NCBI RefSeq assembly: GCF_016591715.1
Contig: NZ_AP024109.1
Location: 4,340,001 to 4,404,000 of the forward strand
DNA length: 64,000 nucleotides
Direction: 5' to 3'
From: Mesorhizobium sp. J8
Lineage (GTDB): Bacteria > Pseudomonadota > Alphaproteobacteria > Rhizobiales > Rhizobiaceae
Below the pieces are notes generated by a model. It did not search any database. It was not told where the DNA came from and saw only the letters and a program-made list of their open reading frames with translations. Numbering within the stretch: the first letter of the stretch is position 1; each line of letters opens with the position of its first letter. Positions 1 to 10,710 of this stretch are shown piece after piece. Position numbers and translations under genes: made by a program.

Positions 1-833
1 AAAACGAGAACGCGGTTGTGCGCGCCAGCGCGCTGACCAAGCGCGGCATGGCGACGGACCAGTCGCTTGAGGCAGCGACCGCGACGCGCGACCGCTCGAA
101 GGCGGCGCTCGACAGCGCCGAGGCCAATCTCGCCATCGCCCAGGCCGACCTCAAGGCGCAGCAGACCGATCTCGCCAAGAGCACCATCTACGCGCCGATC
201 GACGGCATCGTGCTGACGCGCTCGGTCGATCCCGGCCAGACGGTCGCGTCCTCGCTGCAGGCGCCGGTGCTCTTCGTCATCGCCGCCGACCTTCGCAACA
301 TGGAATTGCAGGCCGCGGTCGACGAGGCCGATATCGGCGCGGTCAAGCCCGGCCAGCATGCGCGCTTCACCGTCGACGCTTTCCCGGACCGCCCCTTCGA
401 CGCCGAGATCCGCGACATCTCCTACGCCTCGGTGACCACGGATGGCGTCGTCACCTACAATGCGCGCCTCGAAGTCGACAATAGCGAGCTTCTTTTGCGG
501 CCCGGCATGACGGCGACGGTATCGGTCGTCACAAGACAGGCCAAGGGGGTGCTGACCGTCCCCTCCACTGCCTTCCGCTATCGCCCGATGCAGCAGCAGG
601 CGCGCGGCTGGAGCTTCAGCGACCTCTTCACCGGGCGCATGGGCCGCCCCAACCGGCAGCGCGAGGCGACGAAGGCGCCGACCGACGGCTCGCGCACGCT
701 TTATGTGCTGGAGAACGGCCGGCCCCATCCCGTCAACGTCAAGATCGGCTCGACCGACGGCGAGTTGACCGAGATCACGTCCGGCCTCGACGCGGGCGCC
801 GCTGTGATCACCGGCGCGCAGCAGCGGAGCTGA
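1..833 (+). CDS. Periplasmic adaptor of an ABC-type efflux system (MacA/HlyD family), 5' end outside the window
   Basis: The frame is open from base 3, so the visible part is the C-terminal 277 or so codons of a longer protein. The visible order is the end of a coiled-coil hairpin rich in Ala, Asp and Lys, then the second half of the lipoyl-like domain (IYAPIDGIVLTRSVDPGQTV), then a beta-barrel and a membrane-proximal domain. This is the membrane fusion protein fold. It is followed after 4 bases by an ABC ATPase and then a MacB-type permease, so it probably links that inner membrane transporter to an outer membrane channel. The substrate cannot be read from sequence. An internal GTG at base 18 is not the true start. 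Confidence 0.88.
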   Translation, partial: NENAVVRASALTKRGMATDQSLEAATATRDRSKAALDSAEANLAIAQADLKAQQTDLAKSTIYAPIDGIVLTRSVDPGQTVASSLQAPVLFVIAADLRNMELQAAVDEADIGAVKPGQHARFTVDAFPDRPFDAEIRDISYASVTTDGVVTYNARLEVDNSELLLRPGMTATVSVVTRQAKGVLTVPSTAFRYRPMQQQARGWSFSDLFTGRMGRPNRQREATKAPTDGSRTLYVLENGRPHPVNVKIGSTDGELTEITSGLDAGAAVITGAQQRS

Positions 834-837
834 CGGC

Positions 838-1545
838 ATGTCGGCCCCCCTGCTCATCACCTTCGACAAGGTCTGGAAAAGCTATGGCGAGGGCGAGGCC
901 CGCGTGCATGCGCTGGCCGGCGTCGATCTCGCCATCCGCAGAAGTGAATTCGTCGCCATCATGGGCCCTTCCGGCTCAGGCAAGTCGACGGCGATGAACA
1001 TCATCGGCTGCCTCGATACGCCGACGGCCGGGACCTATTCCTTCATGGGCGTCGATGCGGGCCGCCTCGATCGCAACCGGCGCGCGCTCTTGCGTAACCT
1101 CTATGTCGGCTTCATCTTCCAGGGCTACAACCTGTTGCCGCGCACCACCGCCGCGGAAAATGTCGAGCTGCCGCTGATCTATCGCGGCGTCGCCGCGCGC
1201 GAGCGCCGCGATCTCGCCATGCAGGCGCTGGCCCAGGTCGGACTTGTCGGGCGCGAGCATCACACTCCGGCCGATCTTTCGGGCGGCCAGCAGCAGCGCG
1301 TGGCGATCGCCCGCGCCATCGTCACCAGGCCGACGCTGCTGGTTGCCGACGAGCCGACCGGCAATCTCGACACGGCGCGCACACATGAGATCATGGAGCT
1401 GCTGACCAGGCTTAACGCCGAGCTCGGCCTCTCCATCGTCATGGTGACGCATGAGGCCGATGTCGCGGCCTATGCCGGCCGCACCATCCGTTTCCTCGAT
1501 GGCCATGTCGCCTCCGATACCCTGAAAACGGAGGCAGCGGCATGA
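838..1545 (+). CDS. ABC transporter ATP-binding protein, MacB/LolD type
   Basis: This 235-residue nucleotide-binding protein has Walker A (GPSGSGKST, about residue 43), the Q-loop region [10 protein letters not shown], the signature LSGGQQQR and Walker B with [12 protein letters not shown], all as in the LolD/MacB/FtsE group. It energises the permease encoded next, whose start codon overlaps its stop as ATGA. The gene lies between adaptor and permease, so the three form one operon for tripartite export. Unlike E. coli MacB, ATPase and permease are separate polypeptides, as in YknXYZ-like systems. The family is certain; the exported compound is unknown. Confidence 0.95.
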   Translation: MSAPLLITFDKVWKSYGEGEARVHALAGVDLAIRRSEFVAIMGPSGSGKSTAMNIIGCLDTPTAGTYSFMGVDAGRLDRNRRALLRNLYVGFIFQGYNLLPRTTAAENVELPLIYRGVAARERRDLAMQALAQVGLVGREHHTPADLSGGQQQRVAIARAIVTRPTLLVADEPTGNLDTARTHEIMELLTRLNAELGLSIVMVTHEADVAAYAGRTIRFLDGHVASDTLKTEAAA

Positions 1546-2759
1546 TCTGGGAGACCGTCCGCCTCTCGCTGCGCTCGATCCGCCGCAATGTGTTGCGCTC
1601 GTTCCTGACGCTGCTTGGCATCGTCATCGGCGTCGCGGCCGTCATCGCCATGCTCACCATCGGCTCCGGCACGACGGAGAAGGTCAAGGCCGACATCTCG
1701 AAGCTCGGCAGCAACCTGCTCGTCGTTCGCGCCGGCCGGCCCGCGGGGCCGGGCGGACCGGGAGGCCTCGACCAGGCGGTGCGGCCGCTGGCCGAGAAGG
1801 ATGTCGCCGCGCTCGTCGCGCATCTGAGCGGCGCCCGCGCCATTTCGCCGGCCTCGCAAAAGCAGGTCCGCGTCATCTTCGGCACCGAAAGCCTGACTTC
1901 GGGCGTCACCGGCACCGACAGCGCCTATCTCGACGCCCGCGACTGGAAGCTGGTCTCCGGGAGACCGTTCAGCGATTCCGAAACGCGGGCCGGCGCGGGC
2001 GTCTGCCTGATCGGCGAAACCGTCCGCCAGCAGTTCTTCGGCGCCGGCGATCCGGAGGGCGAGATCATCCGCGTCAACCGCACCTCGTGCAATATCATCG
2101 GCCTGCTCGAGCCCAAGGGCTATACCGGCTTCGGCCAGGACCAGGACAACGTCGTGCTGATGCCGCTGCACGCCTATCAGCGGCGCATCGCCGGCAACCG
2201 CGACATCGACAACATCTATATCGCCGCCGACGACCGTACGCCCACCAGCGAGCTGCAGCCGCGCGTCGAGGACATTTTGCGCGACACGCGCCGCATCACG
2301 CCGGACCGCGATCCCGACTTCGCCATCCGCGACATGACCCAGATCGCCGATGCGATGACCAGCGCCACCACCACCATGACCGGCATGCTGGGCGCCGTCG
2401 CCGGCGTCAGCCTGCTGGTCGGCGGCATCGGCATCATGAACATCATGCTGGTCTCGGTCACCGAGCGCACACGCGAGATCGGCATCAGGCTGGCGATCGG
2501 CGCGCATGAAAAACACATCCTCATCCAGTTCCTGGTCGAGGCGACGGTGCTGTCGCTGCTCGGCGGCATCATCGGCATCCTGATCGGGCTGTCGCTGGCC
2601 GGCGCCGCCTCGGTGGCGCTGACGATACCCTTCGCGCCAAGCCCCGCCGTCATCCTGCTCGCGGTCGGCTTCTCGGCGCTGATCGGCATGGTGTTCGGCT
2701 TTTTCCCGGCACTGCGCGGCGCCCGCCTCGACCCGATCGACGCGCTGCGGCATGAATAG
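1542..2759 (+). CDS. ABC transporter permease, MacB/FtsX family
   Basis: This 405-residue membrane protein has a MacB-type architecture. One N-terminal transmembrane helix (about residues 20-42) precedes a large periplasmic domain (MacB_PCD, about 45-240). Three C-terminal helices of the FtsX domain follow, with the motif SVTERTREIGIRLAIGA typical of the family. It transmits ATP hydrolysis to the periplasmic adaptor rather than forming a classical channel. Its start overlaps the ATPase stop by four bases. A short GGCAAC/GTTGCC inverted repeat lies just after the stop (2765-2787), but it is too weak to call a terminator. No regulator is visible in the window. Confidence 0.93.
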   Translation: MIWETVRLSLRSIRRNVLRSFLTLLGIVIGVAAVIAMLTIGSGTTEKVKADISKLGSNLLVVRAGRPAGPGGPGGLDQAVRPLAEKDVAALVAHLSGARAISPASQKQVRVIFGTESLTSGVTGTDSAYLDARDWKLVSGRPFSDSETRAGAGVCLIGETVRQQFFGAGDPEGEIIRVNRTSCNIIGLLEPKGYTGFGQDQDNVVLMPLHAYQRRIAGNRDIDNIYIAADDRTPTSELQPRVEDILRDTRRITPDRDPDFAIRDMTQIADAMTSATTTMTGMLGAVAGVSLLVGGIGIMNIMLVSVTERTREIGIRLAIGAHEKHILIQFLVEATVLSLLGGIIGILIGLSLAGAASVALTIPFAPSPAVILLAVGFSALIGMVFGFFPALRGARLDPIDALRHE

Positions 2760-2831
2760 CCAGAGGCAACGTTCTGCGCCTGTTGCCCGATCTTGAGGTG
2801 ACATAGCGCTGACGGAGCGGCGTGGGTGCTG

Positions 2832-3554
2832 CTAATCGCCGCCGAAATGCCACGCGATCAGCGGCTTCATGTGGGGCATCAAGCCATCGGGCAGATCGCC
2901 GGCATTGCGGATGATCACCGGACCTTCGATCTCCGGCTCCGCCTCGGCTGCGACAAAGGCGCTGATGCGCCGCGCCAGCTCGTCGGCCGTTTCGGCCACG
3001 CGGTAGCGGCGGAAGATGACCGTGCCGCTCGCCGTCGATAGCGCATGATAACGCGGTCCGCGTTCGGCCGTCGAAAGATCGAGCCCGGTCTCCTCCCTCA
3101 CCTCGCGGATCATGTTGAAGTCGACATCGACGAGCCCATCGCGAAAATCGATCGGCTCGAACGAACCGGCGGCGAAGTAGACGCGGCCGGCATTGACCGT
3201 ATGCGATCCCATGCGGATCGCCACCAGCGCATTATCGCCGGCGACCAGCATGGCATGCGCATAGGCGTGCTCGGCGCCGGAATTCTCGCGCCGCTTGCGC
3301 CACAGCATGAAGGTCGAATAGTTGACCGCGTGGCAGCGGCCGACGAGGCGGCCGTCCCGGTAGGCAAGCCCGGAAAGCAGCACCACGGTGCCGTCGAACA
3401 GCGCCGGATTGGCGGCAATCTCCTCCCGCCAATTCTCGGCGATCGCCGCCGCGTTGCTCAACGCGAAGGGATGCGGGCTGGGATCGAGGCGGACGTCGAC
3501 CGCATCGACCGGCAGGATGACGTTGCGTGGCAGATCGAAGCTCAAGAGGGTCAC
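2832..3554 (-). CDS. NUDIX hydrolase
   Basis: The protein of about 240 residues begins at a GTG that overlaps the stop (TGA) of the upstream gene, giving tight translational coupling. The second half carries a Nudix-type helix, REVREETGL, around residues 150-160. The usual Gly and Glu spacing before it is relaxed, with the insertion GSFEPIDFRDGLVDVDF, so the box is divergent. The family hydrolyses nucleoside diphosphates linked to another moiety; the substrate is not predictable here. The open frame continues upstream past 3554, but that part is a shadow of the neighbouring gene. It is co-transcribed with the endonuclease/phosphatase-fold gene. Confidence 0.82.
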   Translation of the reverse strand: MTLLSFDLPRNVILPVDAVDVRLDPSPHPFALSNAAAIAENWREEIAANPALFDGTVVLLSGLAYRDGRLVGRCHAVNYSTFMLWRKRRENSGAEHAYAHAMLVAGDNALVAIRMGSHTVNAGRVYFAAGSFEPIDFRDGLVDVDFNMIREVREETGLDLSTAERGPRYHALSTASGTVIFRRYRVAETADELARRISAFVAAEAEPEIEGPVIIRNAGDLPDGLMPHMKPLIAWHFGGD

Positions 3555-4663
3555 GCCATGTCCAGTGCGATCACCACCGGGCAGTGGTCGGAGGCCTTTG
3601 GCCTGTCCCAGCCGGCGCGTGGAAACCGCTCCACCTCCTGTCCCGGCGGGAAGATGGTGCGCCAGGGCTGGCCGTTGCGGATGATGTCGGGAACGGCGGT
3701 GGCGTTCTTCGCGGCCAGGGCCTTCGACAGCAGGAGGTAATCGAGCTGGCAGAGATGCCGCTCCTCCGGGCCGCGCGTGTGGTAGAAGCTCCAGCGGTCC
3801 ATCTCCGGCCGCCGCTCGACGACATTCTCGCAAAAGCCGCCGGCGGTGAGCACATCGACTGAGGACCTGGCTTCGTCGACGACCTCGAAACGGTAGCCGT
3901 CGATGGCGTCGCCCTCGATCTTCACGCGCTGCCGGTAGTCGTTGAGGTCGCCGCAGATCGCCCAGCGCTTGCCGGCGGCGTGATCCTTGCCGAAACGCTC
4001 CTCGATGATGCGGCGCACCGCTTGCGCCTCGGCGATGCGCAGCGGCATCGACGCCTGGCGGCCGTCCAGCCCGTTGCGTGGCGGCCCCATCGATTTGAAA
4101 TGGACGAGATAGAGCGTCAGCGGCGCGCCGCCGACCCTCAGGTCGATCTCCAGGCAATCGCGGCGAAAGATACGCTCGGTGGCGAGATAGCCGAGCGCGG
4201 CGAGTTCCGGCGTGAACAGCCCGAACTCCTCGAAGGTGACATAGGCGTGGCTGGTCATGCGCACGAATTCGATCGGCTGCCCTTGCGCGGTCTCGTTGCG
4301 CATCATCACGGCGACATCGATGCCGCGCGTGTCGTTGCCGGCGGTGGTGTATTTCTGCCGGTAGCCCTGCCCGACCATCTTGAACAGATAGCCATATTCG
4401 AAGGCCTTCAGCGCCTCGATGTTGTCGACCTCCTGCATGCAGATGATGTCGGCGCGGGTGGCCGCGATGGCGAGCGCCGTCAACTGGCGGGTGTCGTCGG
4501 ATTGGGCGATCGTGCGGGCCTGTTCGAGGATGCGGTATTCGGCCTCGCTCTGGATGTCGAACAGGGCCAGCGTGCGGTCTTCATTGAGCTGGTTGCGATA
4601 GCCCGAAAAATCGAACCTGCTCATCAGGTTCTCGACATTGAAGGTGGCGAGGCGCAGCGACAT
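3551..4663 (-). CDS. Endonuclease/exonuclease/phosphatase family protein
   Basis: This 370-residue protein has the EEP fold. It opens with [10 protein letters not shown] (Asn of the first motif), then IICMQEVDN with the metal-binding Glu, a central VHFKSM, the motif GDLNDYR and a C-terminal SDHCPVV with the catalytic Asp-His pair. These are the conserved Mg-dependent phosphodiesterase residues. I chose the ATG at 4663 because the protein then starts directly with the first motif; an upstream in-frame start would add an implausible basic tail. It heads a two-gene operon with the NUDIX hydrolase. Cellular substrate, nucleic acid or small phosphoester, is unknown. Confidence 0.85.
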   Translation of the reverse strand: MSLRLATFNVENLMSRFDFSGYRNQLNEDRTLALFDIQSEAEYRILEQARTIAQSDDTRQLTALAIAATRADIICMQEVDNIEALKAFEYGYLFKMVGQGYRQKYTTAGNDTRGIDVAVMMRNETAQGQPIEFVRMTSHAYVTFEEFGLFTPELAALGYLATERIFRRDCLEIDLRVGGAPLTLYLVHFKSMGPPRNGLDGRQASMPLRIAEAQAVRRIIEERFGKDHAAGKRWAICGDLNDYRQRVKIEGDAIDGYRFEVVDEARSSVDVLTAGGFCENVVERRPEMDRWSFYHTRGPEERHLCQLDYLLLSKALAAKNATAVPDIIRNGQPWRTIFPPGQEVERFPRAGWDRPKASDHCPVVIALDMA

Positions 4664-4828
4664 GGCCGTGACCTTTGCCCGCAAGCGCAGGCGAAAACAA
4701 GAGCCAGGCAATGCTCGCCATGGTTGATGGAACCTTTCCGTTCATCCCCCGTTCAGACGACAAGTTCCAACAATAGGCCTTTCCCCGGGGTGCTCTGGGC
4801 GTGGGGCCTTTACTCCTTGGAGAGTGAA

Positions 4829-5410
4829 ATGAAACCGCTTTTTTCTTCCCTGAGATCCGGGCTTCTGGTCCTGGGCCTCGTTACCGGCGTCACCGCACCG
4901 TCGGTCGCCGGACCGATCCTGCAGCCCGATCTCAGCGTCGCAACGAATGCCGCTGCGCCGAACATCATTCCTGTGCGCGAGGGCTGGGCCGGCGGCAACA
5001 ACAACGGCAGCTTCCAGGACTGGCGTTGGCGTAACCGCGGCGGCGACTTCAGATGGCGTGGCGGCGACCGTCGCTTCTCGCGCCACTGGGACGGCGGCCG
5101 ATGGGACGGCGGCGGCGACTGGCGCTGGCGGCGGCACCACCACCGGCACTTCCGTGGCGGCGACGCGGCGCTCCTTGGGCTAGGCCTCGGCCTTGGCTTG
5201 GGTAGCCTCGCCTACGATAACTACTACGATCCGTACTACTACGATCCCTATCCGCGCTACGTCCAGCCGCGGCGCATCTACCGGACCGAGCGGCTGTCCA
5301 GCGCGCATGTCCGCTGGTGCTATGACCGCTACCGGTCGTATCGCGCCTGGGACAATACTTTCCAGCCCAACTACGGCCCGCGCCGGCAGTGCATCTCGCC
5401 CTATATCTGA
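4829..5410 (+). CDS. BA14K family protein, secreted, Gly/Arg/Trp-rich
   Basis: This 193-residue protein starts with a signal peptide (charged MKPLFSS, then a hydrophobic stretch ending at PSVAGP). A low-complexity region rich in Gly, Asp, Arg and Trp follows (about residues 50-115), then a short hydrophobic Gly/Leu repeat, a Tyr/Pro/Asp segment, and a C-terminal BA14K domain with [17 protein letters not shown] and a second Cys near the end. BA14K proteins are exported Rhizobiales proteins first known as Brucella antigens; their function is poorly defined. A TTGGAGAG ribosome site lies 7 bases before the ATG. An intrinsic terminator follows, so it is probably monocistronic. Confidence 0.9.
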   Translation: MKPLFSSLRSGLLVLGLVTGVTAPSVAGPILQPDLSVATNAAAPNIIPVREGWAGGNNNGSFQDWRWRNRGGDFRWRGGDRRFSRHWDGGRWDGGGDWRWRRHHHRHFRGGDAALLGLGLGLGLGSLAYDNYYDPYYYDPYPRYVQPRRIYRTERLSSAHVRWCYDRYRSYRAWDNTFQPNYGPRRQCISPYI

Positions 5411-5430
5411 GCTCCTCGACAGCAAGGATG

Positions 5431-5460
5431 AAACGGCGCCTATCGCGGGCGCCGTTTTAT
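5431..5460 (+). terminator. Rho-independent terminator after the BA14K gene
   Basis: AAACGGCGCC and GGCGCCGTTT form a perfect 10-bp stem around a 7-base loop, followed by T-rich sequence. It begins 20 bases after the BA14K stop codon. Confidence 0.85.
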
Positions 5461-5582
5461 TTTGGCGCGACCTGCGCTCGCCATCGGCCGATATAACCCA
5501 AAATTCATCAGCGGCGGCTATTCATCCACGCAGATATCACCCAGTAGACGATTTGCGCGACGGAGTGCGAGACGTGCTCGCC

Positions 5583-5867
5583 ATGGCCGAAAACGAACAC
5601 AGGAACCAACACAGGCAACGCGTGCTGAAGGGCGCTGCGATCCTGACCGGCATCAACAATTCCGAAGTGAGATGCACCGTGCGCAACATGCATTCGAACG
5701 GCGCGGAGCTGAAAGTGCCGATCGACGCGCGCGTGCCGGACGAATTCCTGCTTTATGTGCCGGTCGACGGCATCGGCTACAAGGCGGTGGTGCGTTGGCG
5801 CCGCGAGGATCGCATCGGCGTCGAGTTCACCGGCACCGAGCCCAAGCCGCACTGGCACTACGGGTGA
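5583..5867 (+). CDS. PilZ domain protein
   Basis: This single-domain PilZ protein has 94 residues. It shows the N-terminal basic c-di-GMP motif (QRVLKGAAIL, with Arg residues just before it) and the second motif NMHSNGAEL, equivalent to (D/N)xSxxG. It may therefore sense cyclic di-GMP. A diguanylate cyclase is encoded in this window at 42.1-42.9 kb, but nothing links the two directly. The start is uncertain: a GTG at 5574 has a better spaced GGAG (5562-5565) than the ATG used here and would add three residues. Confidence 0.82.
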   Translation: MAENEHRNQHRQRVLKGAAILTGINNSEVRCTVRNMHSNGAELKVPIDARVPDEFLLYVPVDGIGYKAVVRWRREDRIGVEFTGTEPKPHWHYG

Positions 5868-5896
5868 ACCCCATCGACCGGCCTGGCTGGCAAAAC

Positions 5897-5924
5897 AAAG
5901 CCGGCGGATTGCTCCGCCGGCTTT
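5897..5924. terminator. Bidirectional intrinsic terminator between the PilZ gene and ilvC
   Basis: A perfect 12-bp stem, AAAGCCGGCGGA with TCCGCCGGCTTT, encloses a 4-base loop. It is flanked by A and T residues on both sides and sits between convergent genes. Confidence 0.85.
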
Positions 5925-5939
5925 GATATTTGACACAAA

Positions 5940-5990
5940 CTTCGCCTTAGCTTTTACCTTGTCGACCAGCTTGTTCTTGCCGATCACCCG
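5940..5990 (-). repeat. Partial duplicate of the ilvC 3' end
   Basis: Bases 5959-5979 are identical to 6055-6075 near the ilvC stop codon, and the match continues past one mismatch to about 26 bases. Read on the minus strand it encodes GKNKLVDKVKAKAK, beside NKLVDKAKN at the true IlvC C-terminus. It lies downstream of the ilvC stop, as a remnant of a duplicated or replaced 3' end. Confidence 0.7.
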
Positions 5991-6041
5991 CGCGACCGCA
6001 GGGCAAGCCCGAGGACGCGCAGGCACAAGACGTGGATCGCC

Positions 6042-7740
<1,699 letters not shown>

Positions 7741-7948
7741 GATCTTTTCCGCCCTTCCGGTCGCCCAGAGGCGTACCGTACGTTACGGTTCGGCTTATTG
7801 CGCATTCCGGTTTTCGATGCAAGAGGCAGCGACGAAAATCACGACGGCAGGCGCGGAAGATCTGTCGATCGGCGTTTCGGCCACTCTCCAAGGTACGCTA
7901 TCTGCAATGCAAACAGAGCCGACCGGTCAAAATCCCCGTGCCGGGGAA

Positions 7949-8404
7949 TTAATCGCTGGCCGGCGGATGCCGCAGTCGCCCGAGCAGAGCCGCCAGCGTT
8001 TTGAGTTCTTCGGCCGAAAGCCTGTCACCCATCAGTTCCGCTATCGAAGCGCCATAGACCGCCCAGACGCGGCGGCGCATCTCCCGGCCGCTTGCCGTGA
8101 TGCGAACAGTCTGCCCGCGGCCGTCGTCGGAGACGGGCAGCTTTTCGACCAATCCATCGACTTCCAGCCGGGCCAACAGCCTTGAGACGCTGTACTGCGC
8201 CAACAACACGCGATCGATCAGTTCAAACGGCCGGAGCCCGCCCTCGCCCGCTTCGGCGAGCTCGTGGAGCACGTCATACCAGGCCAGCGGCGGCAGGCCG
8301 TTTGCCTTCAGCGCGTCCTCGGTCCTCTCGACCAGCTGGCGCGAGACACGCACGAGGCGTGCCCAGGCGGCGATGGCTTCGGGCGACGGGAATTTCTTCG
8401 TCAT
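7949..8404 (-). CDS. MarR family transcriptional regulator
   Basis: This 151-residue winged-helix protein has the MarR layout: N-terminal dimerisation helix, recognition region (LLAQYSVSRLLARLEVDGLVEK, about 66-88) and a wing with the conserved DGRGQTVRITASGRE. It is divergently transcribed from a Rieske protein and glutathione transferase pair. Three copies of a 14-bp palindrome fill the shared promoter region, so it very probably represses both itself and that pair. MarR proteins commonly respond to phenolic or oxidising compounds; the inducer here is unknown. Confidence 0.9.
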   Translation of the reverse strand: MTKKFPSPEAIAAWARLVRVSRQLVERTEDALKANGLPPLAWYDVLHELAEAGEGGLRPFELIDRVLLAQYSVSRLLARLEVDGLVEKLPVSDDGRGQTVRITASGREMRRRVWAVYGASIAELMGDRLSAEELKTLAALLGRLRHPPASD

Positions 8405-8423
8405 CGGCGCAGCCTAGTGGATA

Positions 8424-8484
8424 GATGCAGTTGCATCAAGCTTGACGATCGATGCATTTGCATCCATATAGATGCAATTGCATC
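8424..8484. promoter_or_regulatory. Three palindromic operators between MarR and Rieske genes
   Basis: GATGCAGTTGCATC (8424-8437), GATGCATTTGCATC (8451-8464) and GATGCAATTGCATC (8471-8484) are near-identical 14-bp palindromes. Centre spacings are 27 and 20 bp, the second close to two helical turns. All lie in the 96-bp divergent promoter region, as expected for MarR dimer sites. Confidence 0.85.
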
Positions 8485-8500
8485 GATAGGGAGTTCTCCG

Positions 8501-8806
8501 ATGAAACATGAAATTTGCAAGATCGCCGATGTCCCCCAGACCGGCAGCCTGATCGCGCCCTTCTTTGGCCGCGAGGTCCATGTCTGGCGCAGCGGCGGGC
8601 GCATCCGCGCGGCGGCCAATGCCTGCCTGCATTTCGGCGGACCGCTGGACTGCAAGGACGGTGCTTTCGTCTGCCAATGGCATGGCGCGAAATTCGACAT
8701 GGATAATGGCGAGCGTCTCGAAGGACCGGCACCGAAGGGATCCCGCCTGATGTTCCTGTCGACACGCGTCGAAGATGGCGCCCTGAACTATGTCTGGGGA
8801 GAGTGA
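8501..8806 (+). CDS. Rieske [2Fe-2S] ferredoxin-type protein
   Basis: This 101-residue single-domain Rieske protein ligates a 2Fe-2S cluster through Cys42/His44 and Cys58/His61 (CLHFGGPL and CQWHGAKF). Stand-alone proteins of this kind act as ferredoxins for oxygenases or as small redox subunits. The next gene, a glutathione transferase, begins one base after its stop, and an FAD monooxygenase lies convergently downstream. A role in detoxifying an aromatic or electrophilic compound is plausible but inferred from neighbours only. The ATG is preceded by GGGAG and by MarR-type operators. Confidence 0.9.
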   Translation: MKHEICKIADVPQTGSLIAPFFGREVHVWRSGGRIRAAANACLHFGGPLDCKDGAFVCQWHGAKFDMDNGERLEGPAPKGSRLMFLSTRVEDGALNYVWGE

Positions 8807-8807
8807 G

Positions 8808-9527
8808 ATGACCGCGAGCCTCACCCTCGTCAGCCATCACCTCTGCCCCTACGTCCAGCGCGCAGCGATCGCGCTCGCCGAGAAAGGCGTGGCGTTCGGG
8901 CGGGTCTATGTCGACCTTTCTGACAAGCCGGAATGGTTCAAAGCCGTCTCGCCGCTCGGCAAGGTACCGCTGCTCCGCGTCCGGCACGACGCTTCGGAGG
9001 AGGTGATCTTCGAATCCGCCGTCATCCTGGAATTCCTGGAGGAGACCGAGGCCAATCCCTTGCACCCGGCGGACCCGCTTACGCGAGCTAGGCATCGCGC
9101 ATGGATCGAATTCGGCTCGGCCATCCTCAACGCCATCGGCCGCTTCTATTCGGCTACCGACGAAGCCGCTTTCCTCAATGAAATTAGAGGCTTGTCCGAG
9201 ATGTTCGCGCGTTTGGAGGCGGAACTGTCGGCAAGGCAGAGCGGCTCATGGTTCGCCGGCGAGCGCTTCTCGCTGGTCGATGCCGTCTACGGGCCGATCT
9301 TCCGCTATTTCGACACCTTCGACTGCATCGGCGATTTCGGCATTCTCGACGGCAAGCCGCTCGTCCAGGCATGGCGCACGGCCTTGAACAGGCGGCAATC
9401 GGTCGAGGAGGCGGTCGGCGCGGACTATCCGCGGCGGCTGCATTCCTTCCTGCGGGCAAGGGGATCTTACCTGTCCGGGATCATCCGGCGGCAGGCCATT
9501 GACACTCCGCAAGCCCGATCCGCCTGA
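8808..9527 (+). CDS. Glutathione S-transferase family protein
   Basis: The protein is about 239 residues with an N-terminal thioredoxin fold. The segment LVSHHLCPYVQRAAIAL carries an active-site-like Cys13 as in omega and related classes; GKVPLL gives the cis-Pro and ESAVILEFLEE the gamma-glutamyl site. A helical C-terminal domain follows. It conjugates or reduces electrophiles with glutathione. The ATG is chosen for its GGGGAGAG site just upstream. It is translated right after the Rieske gene and probably controlled by the divergent MarR. Its last 47 bases overlap the 3' end of the convergent FAD monooxygenase gene. Confidence 0.88.
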   Translation: MTASLTLVSHHLCPYVQRAAIALAEKGVAFGRVYVDLSDKPEWFKAVSPLGKVPLLRVRHDASEEVIFESAVILEFLEETEANPLHPADPLTRARHRAWIEFGSAILNAIGRFYSATDEAAFLNEIRGLSEMFARLEAELSARQSGSWFAGERFSLVDAVYGPIFRYFDTFDCIGDFGILDGKPLVQAWRTALNRRQSVEEAVGADYPRRLHSFLRARGSYLSGIIRRQAIDTPQARSA

Positions 9528-10710
9528 ACGGATCGATCACGGTTCCCGCGACCATGGCGGCGAGGAATTGCGGCCCCGGCGGAATTCGCGCCAGTCCCGC
9601 CACCATACGGTCGCGGACGAAGGGCAAGGCCGCGGAGTCCGATTGATAGAACGGTGTCAGCGACAACGACAGCGCCTGGAAGACGCGCACGTGCCAACGG
9701 CGTGTGCTCGCATAAGTCTCCAACGCTTCATCGATGCTGTTCGTCCGCGCCAGTGCATGGCTGAGCGCGGCCGCGTCGAGCAGCGCCATGTTCGCGCCCT
9801 GCCCCAGCTGCGGGCTGGTCGAATGCGCGGCGTCGCCGATGACGGCAAGCCGCCGGCCGGCCGGTAGTTTCATCGTATGATGGCCGTAGCGCGCGAGCGA
9901 GAGCTGCTCGAAACTGTCGATCTGGCCGGTGAAAGCCTCGCACTCCGGCCAGACCGACACCACCCTCGCCTTCCATGCTTCGAGCCCCTCGGCCTTCACG
10001 CGTTCGGCGTCGATCGGCTTGAGGCTCCAGAAGAAAGCCGCCATGTCTTGCGCGCCGGGCTCCGGCCGGCCGATCGGCAGCACGCCGACCATGATGCTTG
10101 CCTTGTCGTAGCGCTGCAGCAGCGCGCTTTTGTCAAAACCATCCCGCCAACCGAGCGACGCCCAGAATGCGCCATAGGCGAGCGGTCGCGGCATCGCGGC
10201 ATCGCCGAGATAGTGCCGCAATTTCGAGCGCGCCCCGCTGGCATCGACGATCAGGTCGAACGGTCCGAGCCGCCTGCCGTTGGCGCAGACCAGCGTCGCG
10301 CGCTCGGCTGTCTCCGGCGTCTCGACGTCGACATCGGTTTCGATGGCGATCGTTTCGCGCAAGGCGGCGCGGTGGAGCACGCCGAACAGCGCCGCGCGGT
10401 GGACCGCGAGGCCGAAGCGGCGGCCGCGCCGCGCGTCGTAGCGGACCTCGAGCACCGTGCGTCCGGTCTGCGCATCGGTGCCGTGCAGCCGTTCGATGCG
10501 GCTGCCAAGCGAAAGGATGTCGTCCAGCAGGCCGAGATCGGCGAGCACGGTCAGCCCGGTCGGTTGCAGGATGAGGCCGGAACCGACCGGCTTCGGTGCG
10601 TCGAAGCGCTCGAAAACGGTGACCTTGTGCCCGGCTCGCTTGAGGTAAAGCGCTGCCGCCAGCCCGGCCGGACCAGCGCCGGCAATCGCGATCTCGTAAG
10701 ATTTGCCCAT
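9481..10710 (-). CDS. FAD-dependent monooxygenase (PHBH/UbiH-like)
   Basis: The 409-residue flavoprotein begins with an FAD-binding Rossmann motif, IAGAGPAGLAAALYLKRAG. A DG-like segment follows mid-protein (LIVDASGARSKLR), then the second FAD motif VIGDAAHSTSPQLGQGANMA (about 280-300), the standard set for class A aromatic hydroxylases. NADH/NADPH and O2 are the expected co-substrates; the aromatic substrate is unknown. An in-frame TTG 27 bases upstream is possible, but the ATG at 10710 sits behind GGGGA. A 9-bp inverted repeat covers that ribosome site and start codon. The 3' end overlaps the convergent GST gene. Confidence 0.88.
   Translation of the reverse strand: MGKSYEIAIAGAGPAGLAAALYLKRAGHKVTVFERFDAPKPVGSGLILQPTGLTVLADLGLLDDILSLGSRIERLHGTDAQTGRTVLEVRYDARRGRRFGLAVHRAALFGVLHRAALRETIAIETDVDVETPETAERATLVCANGRRLGPFDLIVDASGARSKLRHYLGDAAMPRPLAYGAFWASLGWRDGFDKSALLQRYDKASIMVGVLPIGRPEPGAQDMAAFFWSLKPIDAERVKAEGLEAWKARVVSVWPECEAFTGQIDSFEQLSLARYGHHTMKLPAGRRLAVIGDAAHSTSPQLGQGANMALLDAAALSHALARTNSIDEALETYASTRRWHVRVFQALSLSLTPFYQSDSAALPFVRDRMVAGLARIPPGPQFLAAMVAGTVIDPFRRIGLAECQWPAAG

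Noticed and set aside
2765..2787. GGCAAC/GTTGCC hairpin after the MacB-type permease
   Set aside because: The stem is only 6 bp, the loop is 11 bases and there is no T tract, so a terminator call is not supported.
1470..2804. Long antisense frame (444 codons) opposite the MacB-type permease
   Set aside because: It mirrors the coding frame of the permease, is rich in Arg, Ala, Asp and His without any motif, and has no ribosome site. It is a GC-driven shadow.
3980..4828. Upstream extension of the BA14K frame
   Set aside because: This part is antisense to the endonuclease/phosphatase-fold gene. The signal peptide and ribosome site at 4829 fix the real start.
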